The notes: a model not told the origin generated them from the letters alone. A DNA stretch of 64,000 nt from Io17-Chloro-G2 sp034420695 (GCA_034420695.1 DAOULB010000054.1:78431-142430), one strand, 5' to 3'; counted from the first letter of the stretch, positions 1-8,617 are shown. A program made the numbers and translations.

Positions 1-147
1 GTGGAAGGGCTGGAATTGCCCAACTATGCCACGCTCGGGCAATTGGTCTTCATTCGCTTCGAGTCCGACGCCGCCGGCGAAGACTGGAGTACGGGCGGCT
101 GGGCTACCGATCTGCGCTGGCGTATTCTGGCCAGCTATCCCCTGTGA
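1..147 (+). CDS. C-terminal fragment of an unidentified protein (truncated by window edge)
   Basis: Frame 1 is open from the first base to a TGA at 145-147 and encodes 48 residues that end in WRILASYPL. It is followed after 33 bases by the next gene on the same strand. The fragment is hydrophilic with several Trp and acidic residues and has no motif I recognise. The real start lies upstream of the window, so family and length cannot be judged. Confidence 0.5.
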   Translation: MEGLELPNYATLGQLVFIRFESDAAGEDWSTGGWATDLRWRILASYPL

Positions 148-180
148 ACCGCAATAAAAGACCTTGAGGAGGACCCTGTC

Positions 181-1059
181 ATGAGCGCCAACGTCAAGCC
201 CACGGCGCGCCTGCGCCAAATGCTCAATTCCGGAGAGCTCATCGTGGCCCCCTTCATCCTCAACGCCCTCCACGCCAGGATAGCCGAGTCTGAGGGCTTT
301 CAGGCGGTGTACATGACCGGCGCCGGAACGGCGGCTGAGCGCGGCTTCCCTGACGTGGGCTTGCTGACCATGACCGAAATGGTGGCCAACGCCAAGTACA
401 TCGCCAATGCGGTCGACATTCCTGTGGTCTGCGACGCCGACACCGGTTACGGCAACCCGCTGAACGTGCAGCGTACCGTGCGGGAGTACGAGTCAGCCGG
501 GGTTGCGGCCATCCACATCGAAGACCAGCTCTTCCCCAAGAAGTGCGGGTTCTTCGATGGCAAGCAGGTGATCCCCAAGGAGGAGATGGTGCAGAAGATC
601 CGGGCGGCCCTGGACGCCCGCTCAGACCCGGACTTTGTCGTCATCGCCCGTTGCGATGCCTACGCCGTCACCGGTTGGCAGGACACCTTGGATCGCTGCC
701 GGGCCTACGTTGAGGCCGGAGCCGACATGGTGTTCGTAGATGGCATCAGGACCGTGGACGACCTCAGAAACTATGCAACGGACTTGGCCGACCTGCCCAG
801 GCTGTACAACGGAGACCTGCTGCCTACCAATGAGGTGGCCGAGCTTGGCTACCGGCTGATGATATGCGGCAGTACCATCTGGCTGGTGTACCAGCAGGTG
901 CGGGACGCATTCCGGGAACTCAAGAGCCAGGGAAAAGTTGATTCTGCCAGGTATGGCACCCGCATGGACGTGGCCGGGTTGCTGGGACTCGACCAAGTCT
1001 ACGAACTAGAGCGGAAGTACGGCGTCACCGAGCCCCAGGCGGTGCCAACGGCCGATTAG
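181..1059 (+). CDS. Isocitrate lyase/PEP mutase superfamily protein, methylisocitrate-lyase type
   Basis: A 292-residue TIM-barrel protein of the ICL/PEPM superfamily, whose members cleave or form C-C or C-P bonds next to a carboxylate. The Mg-binding DADTGYGN motif is at residues 85-92, IHIED near 111-115, and the catalytic loop KKCGF at 120-124 with the nucleophilic Cys122 of lyases. The length fits the family. GAGGAGGA lies about 7 bases before the ATG. The gene converges on a paralogue at 1159-2046 that lacks the cysteine. The substrate could be 2-methylisocitrate, 2,3-dimethylmalate or oxaloacetate; the sequence does not decide. Confidence 0.85.
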   Translation: MSANVKPTARLRQMLNSGELIVAPFILNALHARIAESEGFQAVYMTGAGTAAERGFPDVGLLTMTEMVANAKYIANAVDIPVVCDADTGYGNPLNVQRTVREYESAGVAAIHIEDQLFPKKCGFFDGKQVIPKEEMVQKIRAALDARSDPDFVVIARCDAYAVTGWQDTLDRCRAYVEAGADMVFVDGIRTVDDLRNYATDLADLPRLYNGDLLPTNEVAELGYRLMICGSTIWLVYQQVRDAFRELKSQGKVDSARYGTRMDVAGLLGLDQVYELERKYGVTEPQAVPTAD

Positions 1060-1158
1060 AACCCGGTCCCGGTCTATATCCTGTTAACATTCGCTCAGGG
1101 CGAAATGCGGCTCAAGAGGCAGGCCTAAACGCGTAACAACGCCTGCGGCACTAGCGCG

Positions 1159-2046
1159 TCAGTGCCCCACCCGGTCCTGGAAGTCCCGTTCGGTGGTCTC
1201 GGCTTCTACCTGCTGGTATTCCGGCAGGCTGATCAGGGCTTCCACCTCCGCCCGCATCTGGGCCACCTGCGGAGCGTTTATCCCAATGTGTCCTGTGTCC
1301 CTAAGGCTCTGATAGATGCGCCGTACACCGTCCACCGCGGCGATGATCGAGGACGTGGCGTAGATAATCGCTTGGCACCCCAAGTCGTGGTACTCCTGTA
1401 CCGTGATGTCGTCGGCGCCCGCAATGACTATCAAGGGCACGTCCGGCACGCCTTTCCGGAAAGTGTCCAAATCTTCCCTCTGCCGCACTCCCCTGGGCAT
1501 CACCATGTCAACCCCGAGGTCCCGCAGTGCGTTGCCCCGGCGGATGGCCTCGTTCATATCGCCTTCGACGGCCGAGAAGGCGTCGGTGCGCCCGATAATC
1601 ATGAAGTCGGGGTCCCGGCGGGCCTGCAGCGCGTATCCAATCTTCTGCAGGAATTCGTCCAAAGGAATGACGTGCTCCAGCCCGGCGTGGTACGAAGCCC
1701 GCTTGGGGAAGAACTGGTCTTCTATGTGGATGGCGGCGATGCCCGCCGCTTCGAAGGAACGCACCGTGTGCATGGCGTGCACCGGCTCGCCGTATCCGGC
1801 GTCGGCGTCGCAGATCACCGGCAGCGCCACCGCCCTGGCCACCTTCTCCCCGACCGAGATCTGTTCGGTCATGGTCATCAACGGCTCGGTGACCGCCAAG
1901 TGTGCTCCTGAGATGTAGCCGCCGCAGTAGATGGTGTCGAACCCCAGCGACTGAACTAGCCGTGCGGTAATGGGATCGTAAGCTCCCGGGGCCACTATGG
2001 GCTCTCCGGCATTCAGCCTGGCCCGCAAATCGGTCCTAACTGACAT
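1159..2046 (-). CDS. Isocitrate lyase/PEP mutase superfamily paralogue lacking the catalytic cysteine
   Basis: A 295-residue member of the same superfamily as the gene at 181. It keeps the metal motif DADAGYGE (residues 80-87) and IHIED (106-110), but the loop that reads KKCG in the neighbour reads PKRASYH (114-120), so the lyase cysteine is absent. In this superfamily that loop separates lyases from mutases, phosphonate enzymes and oxaloacetate decarboxylases, so the chemistry probably differs from its neighbour. The upstream ribosome site is weak (AAAGAGA before the ATG). The two paralogues are convergent, with about 100 bases between them. Confidence 0.8.
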   Translation of the reverse strand: MSVRTDLRARLNAGEPIVAPGAYDPITARLVQSLGFDTIYCGGYISGAHLAVTEPLMTMTEQISVGEKVARAVALPVICDADAGYGEPVHAMHTVRSFEAAGIAAIHIEDQFFPKRASYHAGLEHVIPLDEFLQKIGYALQARRDPDFMIIGRTDAFSAVEGDMNEAIRRGNALRDLGVDMVMPRGVRQREDLDTFRKGVPDVPLIVIAGADDITVQEYHDLGCQAIIYATSSIIAAVDGVRRIYQSLRDTGHIGINAPQVAQMRAEVEALISLPEYQQVEAETTERDFQDRVGH

Positions 2047-2101
2047 TCTCTTTACACCTTCGTACCGGGCTGGGTTCCTGCCTTACCCTTAAAGCTCCCC
2101 G

Positions 2102-3055
2102 TCAGTCCTGCGGCACCAGGGTCATCACTTCCCGGGAAAAACGTTCCATGTTCTCCTGCAACGCCGCCGCCTCATCGCCGGCAAAGCCGATGATGAAATT
2201 CTTCACTCCCAAGTCCTGGTACTGACGCAGGTCCGCCGCTATCTGCTCGGGGCGCCCGCTCATCATGCGGCGGTCCCGGCCGGCCGGCTCTTCAAAAACG
2301 ACGTTGGTGCTGAATGTGACATCCACCGCATCTTCGGGGCGTCCCGCCCGGGCCGTCAGGGTGCGCAGGCGGGATATTTTGGCCGCCATTTCCTCGGGCT
2401 CCAGTATTGCCGGAGGGCGGAGGCCGATGGGCATCCAGCCGTCCCCCAATTGGGCCGCCCGGCGAATGGCAGGCCCGGTATGCCCGCCGACCCAGATGGG
2501 TATATGGGGTTTCTGCACCGGCTTCGGCTCGAACCCGGCACCCGAGAGCTTGTAGTATTCCCCATCGAACTCGGCGAGATCCTTGGTCCACAGCTCTTTG
2601 TACAACCGCAGGTACTCGTCAGTCACTGCTCCCCTGACCGGATAAGTGTCCAAGCCCAAGGCCTGGAACTCCTCCTCCATCCAGCCTACCCCGATGCCCA
2701 GGATAACCCGGCCCTCCGAGAGCACGTCCAAGGTGGACAACTGCTTGGCGGTGGTAACCGGGTTGCGGTAGGGAACAATCAGGACATGGGTGCCTAAGCG
2801 CACCCGTTGAGTGCACCCGGCCAGGAAGTTCAAGGTGGCTATCGGCTCATAGTAGGGTTGGTCTGGCTTGAAGGTTGCCACGCCGTCTTCGGCGTAGGGA
2901 TAGAAGGACTTCACATCATGGGGCAGAATGATGTGGTCGCTCACCCAGATTGAGTCGTACCCCAAGTCTTCGGCCCGCTGGGCCAGGGAACGGAGGGACT
3001 GGGGGCTGGACATCGGCCCGCGGGATGGCATTGAACATCCGAAAGTTGCCGTCAT
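2102..3055 (-). CDS. LLM-class F420-dependent oxidoreductase (TIGR03619-like)
   Basis: A luciferase-like TIM-barrel oxidoreductase of about 317 residues. It starts with a strand reading MTATFGCSMPSRG, then AEDLGYDSIWVSDHI, then GRVILGIGVGWMEEEF, the typical F420-family signatures. An in-frame TTG lies five codons further upstream, but GGAGG sits six bases before the ATG at 3055, which fixes the start there. A strong promoter lies at 3151-3179. Such enzymes are numerous in actinobacteria and Chloroflexota; the substrate is unknown and FMN is possible instead of F420. Confidence 0.85.
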   Translation of the reverse strand: MTATFGCSMPSRGPMSSPQSLRSLAQRAEDLGYDSIWVSDHIILPHDVKSFYPYAEDGVATFKPDQPYYEPIATLNFLAGCTQRVRLGTHVLIVPYRNPVTTAKQLSTLDVLSEGRVILGIGVGWMEEEFQALGLDTYPVRGAVTDEYLRLYKELWTKDLAEFDGEYYKLSGAGFEPKPVQKPHIPIWVGGHTGPAIRRAAQLGDGWMPIGLRPPAILEPEEMAAKISRLRTLTARAGRPEDAVDVTFSTNVVFEEPAGRDRRMMSGRPEQIAADLRQYQDLGVKNFIIGFAGDEAAALQENMERFSREVMTLVPQD

Positions 3056-3150
3056 GGGAAACCTCCACAAAGTAAAACGGAAGCGGTTGGGTGCTTGAAG
3101 AGTTGCGGGAAACCCCCCAAGGCTGCAGGCTTGGGGTTGGATTGGCCGGA

Positions 3151-3179
3151 ATTTTAGCCGTGGGCAATAGTGGTGTCAA
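3151..3179 (-). promoter_or_regulatory. Sigma-70 promoter for the LLM oxidoreductase at 2102-3055
   Basis: Read on the minus strand, TTGACA (3179-3174), a 17-base spacer and TAAAAT (3156-3151). The predicted start near 3145 gives a leader of about 90 bases. Confidence 0.7.
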
Positions 3180-3275
3180 TTTGGGTTCTCCCTTGCCGGA
3201 GGGCCAGCGCTGGAAGCCATCCGAGTTGAACGGCTATATCCCCTGTGCTAGGCTGGATATCGAGGAATCGCAGAT

Positions 3276-4373
3276 ATGTCGGAAAGAGTTGTAGTCGCAA
3301 TGAGCGGCGGGGTGGACTCGTCGGTGGCCGCCTTGCTGTTGCATCAACAGGGTTATGACGTGGTCGGCGTCACCATGAAGTTGTACAGCCTGGAAGAAGC
3401 CGACCTTCCCCCCTACTACCAGGGTTGCTGCACCCTGGACGACGTGGAAGACGCCCGGCGGGTCTGCGGCCTCCTGGGAGTGCCCCACTACGTGCTGAAT
3501 GTACAACGGGAGTTCCAAGAGCACGTCATCGATTACTTCTGCTCCGAATATGGCAAGGGCCGCACTCCCCATCCCTGCATTGCCTGCAATGACAAGATAA
3601 AGTTCAATTTCCTGATGAACCGGGCGGCGGCGCTGGACGCATCCTGCGTCGCCACAGGACACTACGCCAGGATTGAACGCGGCCCCGGCGGCTATACCCT
3701 GAGCAAGGGTGTGGATGCCTCCAAGGACCAGTCATACGTACTGTTCGGCATGGGCCAGCAGGAACTTGCCCGCACCTTGATGCCGGTGGGCGGGTTCCCC
3801 AAGGATGAGATTCGCCGGTTGGCCCGGGAGGCCGGGCTGGTTAACGCCGATAAGCCCGACAGCCAGGACATCTGCTTCATTCCCTTCGGGGACTACAAGT
3901 CCTTCCTGAAGGAGAACACGATCCAACGGCCCGGCGACATCGTGGACATGGAAGGAACCGTGCTGGGCCGCCACGAGGGGATTGAGTTCTTCACCGTGGG
4001 GCAGCGCCGGGGTCTGGGGCTTCCCGCCGGCGACCCCCGGTACGTTATACGTTTGGAGCCCGGCTCCGACCGGGTAGTGGTGGGTCCTGCCTCCGCGCTT
4101 TTCAGTGACCGGATGCTGGTGTCCAACGTCAATTACGTGCAAGGCCTTCCGTCAGAGGCGGAGCTAAACGTGTCGGTGAAGATTCGCTACAAGTCCCAGG
4201 AGTCCAAGGCCGTGCTCCACCCTCAGGGTGAAAATGTTCTCGTTCATTTCGAAGAGCCGCAGCGGGCTGTAACACCGGGTCAGGCTGCTGTCTTCTACCA
4301 GGGAGACCTTCTGCTGGGCGGCGGGTTCATCGAGGCTGGTGTGCCGGCCCCTTTGACCACGGTGGCGGGATGA
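3276..4373 (+). CDS. mnmA: tRNA-uridine 2-sulfurtransferase MnmA
   Basis: A 365-residue enzyme that puts the 2-thio group on U34 of Lys, Glu and Gln tRNAs. The PP-loop SGGVDSS is at residues 10-16. The catalytic cysteine pair is Cys104 in CIACN and Cys200 in DICFIP, matching the two-cysteine mechanism of the family. The rest of the family pattern (ATGHYAR, TVGQRRGLG) is intact and the length is normal. GAGGAA precedes the ATG. It leads a run of plus-strand housekeeping genes (rnhB, yraN). A tRNA-Glu gene, a typical substrate, lies at 48847. Confidence 0.97.
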   Translation: MSERVVVAMSGGVDSSVAALLLHQQGYDVVGVTMKLYSLEEADLPPYYQGCCTLDDVEDARRVCGLLGVPHYVLNVQREFQEHVIDYFCSEYGKGRTPHPCIACNDKIKFNFLMNRAAALDASCVATGHYARIERGPGGYTLSKGVDASKDQSYVLFGMGQQELARTLMPVGGFPKDEIRRLAREAGLVNADKPDSQDICFIPFGDYKSFLKENTIQRPGDIVDMEGTVLGRHEGIEFFTVGQRRGLGLPAGDPRYVIRLEPGSDRVVVGPASALFSDRMLVSNVNYVQGLPSEAELNVSVKIRYKSQESKAVLHPQGENVLVHFEEPQRAVTPGQAAVFYQGDLLLGGGFIEAGVPAPLTTVAG

Positions 4374-4472
4374 AGGAGCCAGTCAGATAGCCCCTGCTTT
4401 TGGGGTACGTCCCGGGTAACCGGTTTTCGGCTGATAGACCTCGTAGTTGGGAATGACGATGGGAGGTGGTCC

Positions 4473-5120
4473 ATGCCGGACTTGACAATGGAGCTTGAAT
4501 TGCGCCGGCGGGGCATAAACTTGGTTGCCGGGGTGGACGAAGCGGGAAGGGGCCCCTTGGCCGGGCCCGTTGTTGCAGCCGCCGTTATCCTGCCGCCGGA
4601 CCTGACCGGAGATGAGCCCTGGCTGGAGTTGCTGGACGATTCCAAACGGCTGCTTCCGGCCCGGCGCCTGCGGGCGGTGGAGGCGGTGCAGAAGCACGCT
4701 CTTGGCATGGGAGTGGCCCAGTCCTCGCCCCAGGAAATCGATGCCCTGGGAATTGGTGCCGCTACTGTGGAAGCCATGATGAGGGCCGTGGAAAACCTGG
4801 CTTGGCAGCCCGCGCACCTTCTGCTGGACTTTGTGCATATCTCCAGTTGTCCCTTGCCCTACGATACAGTGGTCAAGGGAGACAGCCGCAGCTATTCCAT
4901 AGCCGCCGCCTCCAACGTGGCCAAGGTCACCCGGGACCGGCTCATGCAGGAGGCTGACGCCCTCTACCCCGGTTATTTCTTCGCCCGCCACAAGGGCTAC
5001 CCTACCCGGGAACACATGGCCAGGTTGAACGCCCTGGGGCCTTGCCGCATTCACCGGCGCTCCTTCGGGCCGGTCCGGGACGCCGCCCGTCAACCGGCTG
5101 ATGCGGCCAGCATGGCGTGA
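4473..5120 (+). CDS. rnhB: Ribonuclease HII
   Basis: A 215-residue nuclease that removes RNA from RNA/DNA hybrids and misincorporated ribonucleotides. The family motif VDEAGRGPLAGP begins at residue 21, giving Asp22 and Glu23. LLLDF carries Asp119 and KVTRD carries the fourth acidic residue near 155. SIAAASNVAK and the C-terminal HKGYPT and HRRSF blocks are also typical. GGAGGTGG stands just before the ATG. The stop is followed at once by the YraN start, so the two are translationally coupled, a common pairing. Confidence 0.97.
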   Translation: MPDLTMELELRRRGINLVAGVDEAGRGPLAGPVVAAAVILPPDLTGDEPWLELLDDSKRLLPARRLRAVEAVQKHALGMGVAQSSPQEIDALGIGAATVEAMMRAVENLAWQPAHLLLDFVHISSCPLPYDTVVKGDSRSYSIAAASNVAKVTRDRLMQEADALYPGYFFARHKGYPTREHMARLNALGPCRIHRRSFGPVRDAARQPADAASMA

Positions 5121-5121
5121 T

Positions 5122-5532
5122 ATGCCGTCGGCTAGGTCCAGGCTCGGCGACTGGGGAGAAGATATCGCCGGCAGGTTCTTGGAAGCCCGGGGGTTTCGGA
5201 TACGGGACCGCAAGTACCGGTGTCCCCGGGGCGAGATAGACTTGGTGGCAACGGAAGGCAAAGAACTGGTCTTTGTGGAAGTGCGCACTCGCCGCAGCAA
5301 CCTTTATGGGACCCCTGCTGAATCAATCACCCCTGCCAAGGCCCAAAGGCTCATTGCCGCTTGTCACCATTACGTTCAACACTTGGATTTTTCTGGTGAT
5401 CAGGTAACAATGGAAGCCGGGTCCGCTCCCGCGCCGGCTTGGCGAATAGACTTGGTGGCGGTGCAACCGGTGCCTGGGAAGCCCCCTCTAATTGACCACC
5501 TGCGGAACGCAGTGGAAGAGCAGAGCGTCTAA
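5122..5532 (+). CDS. YraN/UPF0102 family putative endonuclease-like protein
   Basis: About 136 residues with the UPF0102 signature GDWGEDIAGRFLE near the N-terminus, then RCPRGEIDLVA and ELVFVEVRTR, a small PD-(D/E)XK-like fold. The family is linked to nucleic-acid transactions by fold and by its frequent neighbour rnhB, but its activity is not established. An in-frame ATG at 5101 inside rnhB is an alternative start; 5122 places the conserved segment at the usual distance from the N-terminus and nearly abuts the rnhB stop. Confidence 0.9.
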   Translation: MPSARSRLGDWGEDIAGRFLEARGFRIRDRKYRCPRGEIDLVATEGKELVFVEVRTRRSNLYGTPAESITPAKAQRLIAACHHYVQHLDFSGDQVTMEAGSAPAPAWRIDLVAVQPVPGKPPLIDHLRNAVEEQSV

Positions 5533-5621
5533 AATGGCGCTGTCAGGCGGCAGGTGAACAGGCCCAGCAGGAATATCAGGGCCACCAGTACCATGATTGC
5601 CAGGCAGGAGTAACGTCCCAT
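5529..5621 (-). CDS. Possible 30-residue single-span membrane microprotein
   Basis: A minus-strand frame encodes 30 residues starting MGRYSC, followed by an uninterrupted hydrophobic run of about 17 residues (LAIMVLVALIFLLGLF) and a short polar tail with a second cysteine. This would be a single membrane helix. The stop overlaps the yraN stop region, so the two genes converge. No good ribosome site is seen before the ATG, which lowers confidence. The interval is otherwise an unexplained gap. I do not recognise a family. Confidence 0.33.
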   Translation of the reverse strand: MGRYSCLAIMVLVALIFLLGLFTCRLTAPF

Positions 5622-5742
5622 TTCAGGTCAACCAGCAGCTAAAGGGAATTCCGGGCTGCGCTTCAACTATAGGCCGGCAGGTCGGATAATTGGACAGAGT
5701 ATATCTTAGAACCCTTGGCTCGTGGCCGGCAGGAGGAATAAT

Positions 5743-6867
5743 TTGCCCGAAGACCCTAGAGACGCCGTTATAGTGGGCGGAGGCATAGTTGGATGCTTGA
5801 CCGCCTATCTCCTGGCCAAGGAGGGACTGAAGGTCACCCTTTGTGAAGCCGATTCGGTGGGCAGCCACGCCTCCGGGTTCGCCTTCGGTGAAATGGGGGC
5901 CACCGAGGGGGCGGGAATTCCGGACCCCCTTCTGGACTTCAGCATCTGGTCGCTTCAACGCCACATAACCTTGGCCGATGAACTCAAGAGCGTATCCGGC
6001 GTCGACAACCAGCACCAAGTATGCAACCGTCTCAAGCTGGCTTTCACTCCCGAAGAGGCTGCGGACTGCAAGAAAGACCTGCCATGGCAGCAGAATGTGA
6101 AGGAATTGCAAGTGGACTGGCTCGAGCCCTCGGAAGTGATCAAGGTGGAGCCCTCGGCCAACCCCGGCTGCATCGGTGCTACCCTAGTTCAAGGAGCAGG
6201 TTCGGTCGAGCCCTACCGTTATACCTTGGCGGCGTGGCAATCGGCGGAAAAGCTGGGCGTGGAATTCATCCCCCGGCGGGTTACAGGCCTGGTTTCTGAG
6301 GGAGGTAAGTGCTTGGGTGTGTCTTACGATGGCGGCCGGGTTGACGCCGGAATTGTAGTCCTGGCAATGGGTCCCTGGAGCGGTCAAGCCTCTGATTGGT
6401 GTCGCTTCCGCGTGCCGGTGGAGCCCCTCAAAGGGCAGATTCTGAGGCTGCAGCACGGCGGCAACCCGGTGAAGACCTCCATCCACTACGGAGGCAGCTA
6501 CGTGGTCACCAAGCCCGACGGCTTAACCTGGGCTGGGACTACCGAGGAACGGGTGGGCTTCGACGACCACCCAACCCCCGCGGCTAGGGACAAGATAATG
6601 GCCGATCTCCTGACCATGGCCCCCTCATTGAGCGACGCGGAGTTGGTGCAGCAGACGGCCTGCCTGCGCCCATTGTCTGCCGATGGCCTGCCCATCGTCG
6701 GCAGGGTGCCCGGCTGGGAGAACCTCTACCTGGGGACGGGGGCGGGCCGCAAGGGCATCCTTTGGAGCACCGGCATGTGCCATGGCTTGGCCAGCCTGAT
6801 ACTGAAGGGTTCAACCGAGGTGCCCGGCGTGTCGGCCTTGGACCCGGCCCGTTTCAGCGGAGACTGA
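5743..6867 (+). CDS. FAD-dependent oxidoreductase, DAO family
   Basis: A glycine/D-amino-acid-oxidase-type flavoenzyme of about 374 residues. The dinucleotide-binding fold is seen at the N-terminus (AVIVGGGIVG, then a Glu at the end of the second strand in CEAD). The C-terminal block LPIVGRVPGWENLYLGTGAGRKG is the second FAD-contact region of this family. AGGAGG at 5731-5736 lies six bases before a TTG at 5743 and inside the longer GTG-initiated frame at 5722, so TTG is the better start. It stands alone; the amine or imino-acid substrate is unknown. Confidence 0.85.
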   Translation: MPEDPRDAVIVGGGIVGCLTAYLLAKEGLKVTLCEADSVGSHASGFAFGEMGATEGAGIPDPLLDFSIWSLQRHITLADELKSVSGVDNQHQVCNRLKLAFTPEEAADCKKDLPWQQNVKELQVDWLEPSEVIKVEPSANPGCIGATLVQGAGSVEPYRYTLAAWQSAEKLGVEFIPRRVTGLVSEGGKCLGVSYDGGRVDAGIVVLAMGPWSGQASDWCRFRVPVEPLKGQILRLQHGGNPVKTSIHYGGSYVVTKPDGLTWAGTTEERVGFDDHPTPAARDKIMADLLTMAPSLSDAELVQQTACLRPLSADGLPIVGRVPGWENLYLGTGAGRKGILWSTGMCHGLASLILKGSTEVPGVSALDPARFSGD

Positions 6868-6925
6868 TTCCCGTGCCTGGTCACTTAGCTCGGCCGTTTT
6901 TCCCTGGGGCGTCGCAGGCCCGTTC

Positions 6926-7615
6926 TCAGCCGGTGGATTTGCGGGCCACCAGCAGGCCGTTTTCCCTTGATACTTTCATGGCAAAGGGGTAACGGTTGAC
7001 CTCCAATGCCAGTTCCACGTCCTTGGGATGGTACTGCGGCTGAGATGGATCAAAGAACTTGACGGTGGCGCCGCCTTCCATGATCAGTTTCGCTGCCGAC
7101 GGAGCGTCGGGACTCCGTCCCTCCAGCAGGTTCCGCAGGAACAGCGCGCAATGCTCGTCCTCGTCGGAACGCACCCTTCCTTGGTCCCCCATGGCCACCA
7201 CCGTCACCAAGCCGGGATTCTCTGCTCTTACGGCGTCGACGGTCGCTTGGGCCACTACGAACGAACCCAGGTAGATGGTGTCGGCCGCTGCCGCTGCAGC
7301 CACTCCCACGGTACCCGCTCTGGTGGACTGGATGACCGTCTTTCCGGAGAAGTCGTAAGAGGACGCCTCGTAGGGAGAATTGCCCAAGTCAAAGCCGTCG
7401 GGACGGCGGCCGTCAACTTCCCCCATCAGGATGTCGTGACCACCCCGGCGGTACAGCTCCAGGGCGTCTTCCGCCTCGGCGACCAAAGTAATGCTCCGGG
7501 CGCCCCGGTCAAAGGCGATTGCCGCCGTGGTGAATGCCCGGAATACGTCGATGATGATGACGACGCCCCGGGCCTCTTGGGCCCCGCGGATGAGACTTCC
7601 CAGTTCAACTTGCAT
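6926..7615 (-). CDS. 2-phosphosulfolactate phosphatase family protein (ComB-like)
   Basis: A 229-residue ComB-family protein. The signatures are IIIDVFRAFTTAA near residue 20, GEVDGRRPDGFDLGNSP near 65-81 and QSTRAGTVG near 95, followed by the MGDQGRVRSDED acid cluster. ComB removes phosphate from 2-phosphosulfolactate in coenzyme M synthesis. In bacteria without that pathway the family probably acts on a related phosphate ester. No other coenzyme M genes are here, so the substrate is open. The gene is convergent with the preceding oxidoreductase. Confidence 0.85.
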   Translation of the reverse strand: MQVELGSLIRGAQEARGVVIIIDVFRAFTTAAIAFDRGARSITLVAEAEDALELYRRGGHDILMGEVDGRRPDGFDLGNSPYEASSYDFSGKTVIQSTRAGTVGVAAAAAADTIYLGSFVVAQATVDAVRAENPGLVTVVAMGDQGRVRSDEDEHCALFLRNLLEGRSPDAPSAAKLIMEGGATVKFFDPSQPQYHPKDVELALEVNRYPFAMKVSRENGLLVARKSTG

Positions 7616-7706
7616 GGCTGTCCTTGGCTGGTGTGGCCGGTGGTATAGATTCGCCGGGAGACAATCCGGGGAAATTCTAGCACCAATCCTGCTGAGCGGC
7701 CCGCCG

Positions 7707-7759
7707 TTGCCTGGAGCTTTGGGCGGTTGCTATCATGGAACCGTCAACCGGGCGGTTCC
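7707..7759 (+). promoter_or_regulatory. Putative promoter with an adjoining inverted repeat upstream of hemQ-like gene
   Basis: TTGCCT (7707-7712), an 18-base spacer and TATCAT (7731-7736) form a moderate promoter. Directly after the -10 is an inverted repeat, GGAACCG (7737-7743) and CGGTTCC (7753-7759), which would lie across the transcription start and could be an operator. No bound regulator can be named. Confidence 0.4.
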
Positions 7760-7804
7760 TCAAGCGCGGGATTGTCCCGGCAATCGTTAAGGAAGGTGGG
7801 TTGA

Positions 7805-8512
7805 ATGACCCAGGCAGAGGAACCCAAGGGCAGGCGCGACTTCGTAAAGTACTCCTTCTTCAAGGTCTCCCCTCAGTGGCGCCAGTTGCCCCAAGACCGC
7901 CGGGAGCGGGAAAAGCGAGAATTTGCCGACGTAATCGGCGAGTTTTCCGACCGGGTAACCATGGCCAGCTACAGCTTGGTGGGCACCCGCGGCGACGTGG
8001 ATTTCCTGTTGTGGAAGATCAGCCCCGAGCTGGACGCCATAGACCAGATGATGGCCCAGCTCAACCGCACCGCCTTGGCCGGCCACTTGGCCATGCCCCA
8101 CTCCTACCTGGCCATGACCCGGCGCTCACCCTACGTCGACCAGCACCAGCACGCCGGACAGGAAGGAACAACCGCCACCATGCGCATAGTGGGCCGCAAG
8201 TTCCTTTTCATCTATCCCTTTGTGAAGACCCACGAGTGGTACCAGTTGCCCTTGGAGGAGAGGCAACGGTTGATGAGTGAGCACTTCACCATCGGGCACC
8301 GCTACCCCGACGTGAAAATCAGCACGGCCTATTCCTTTGGCTTGGACGACCAAGAGTTTGTGCTCGGGTTCGAGACCGATGACCCGGCCAACTTCCTCGA
8401 CTTGGTGGCCGACCTCAGGGAGTCCCAAGCCCGCCCCTACACCGAAAGGGACACCCCCATTTTTAGCTGCCTAGCCAAGCCACTTGAGGCCTGCCTTGGC
8501 GATTTGGGCTAG
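7805..8512 (+). CDS. hemQ: Chlorite-dismutase family heme protein, probable coproheme decarboxylase HemQ
   Basis: A 235-residue Cld-family protein. It matches HemQ more than true chlorite dismutase: IYPFVKTHEWYQLP places Tyr137 and Lys141 where HemQ has its catalytic Tyr and Lys. MSEHFTIGHRY places His160 at the proximal heme ligand, and GLDDQEFVLGFETDDP follows as in the family. HemQ oxidatively decarboxylates coproheme to heme in the coproporphyrin-dependent pathway of monoderm-type bacteria. GGAAGGTGGG precedes the ATG. No other heme genes are nearby, so the assignment rests on the residues. Confidence 0.78.
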   Translation: MTQAEEPKGRRDFVKYSFFKVSPQWRQLPQDRREREKREFADVIGEFSDRVTMASYSLVGTRGDVDFLLWKISPELDAIDQMMAQLNRTALAGHLAMPHSYLAMTRRSPYVDQHQHAGQEGTTATMRIVGRKFLFIYPFVKTHEWYQLPLEERQRLMSEHFTIGHRYPDVKISTAYSFGLDDQEFVLGFETDDPANFLDLVADLRESQARPYTERDTPIFSCLAKPLEACLGDLG

Positions 8513-8549
8513 CCCGGGCTGCCCGGGAGGGCTGAAGCACAGAAACGGA

Positions 8550-8579
8550 AACGGGGTGCGCCACTCGGCGCACCCCGTT
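8550..8579. terminator. Bidirectional intrinsic terminator between hemQ and aconitase
   Basis: A perfect 13-base stem, AACGGGGTGCGCC with GGCGCACCCCGTT, closed by the four-base loop ACTC and followed on the plus strand by TCTCTTT. It lies between two convergent genes and can serve both. Confidence 0.85.
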
Positions 8580-8617
8580 CTCTTTGAGGCCAAGGGAGGG
8601 TTTCCCGGGGAGACTCG

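Noticed and set aside
7805..8512. Annotation as chlorite dismutase
   Set aside because: The Tyr/Lys pair and overall pattern fit coproheme decarboxylase, and nothing in the context suggests chlorite or perchlorate metabolism.
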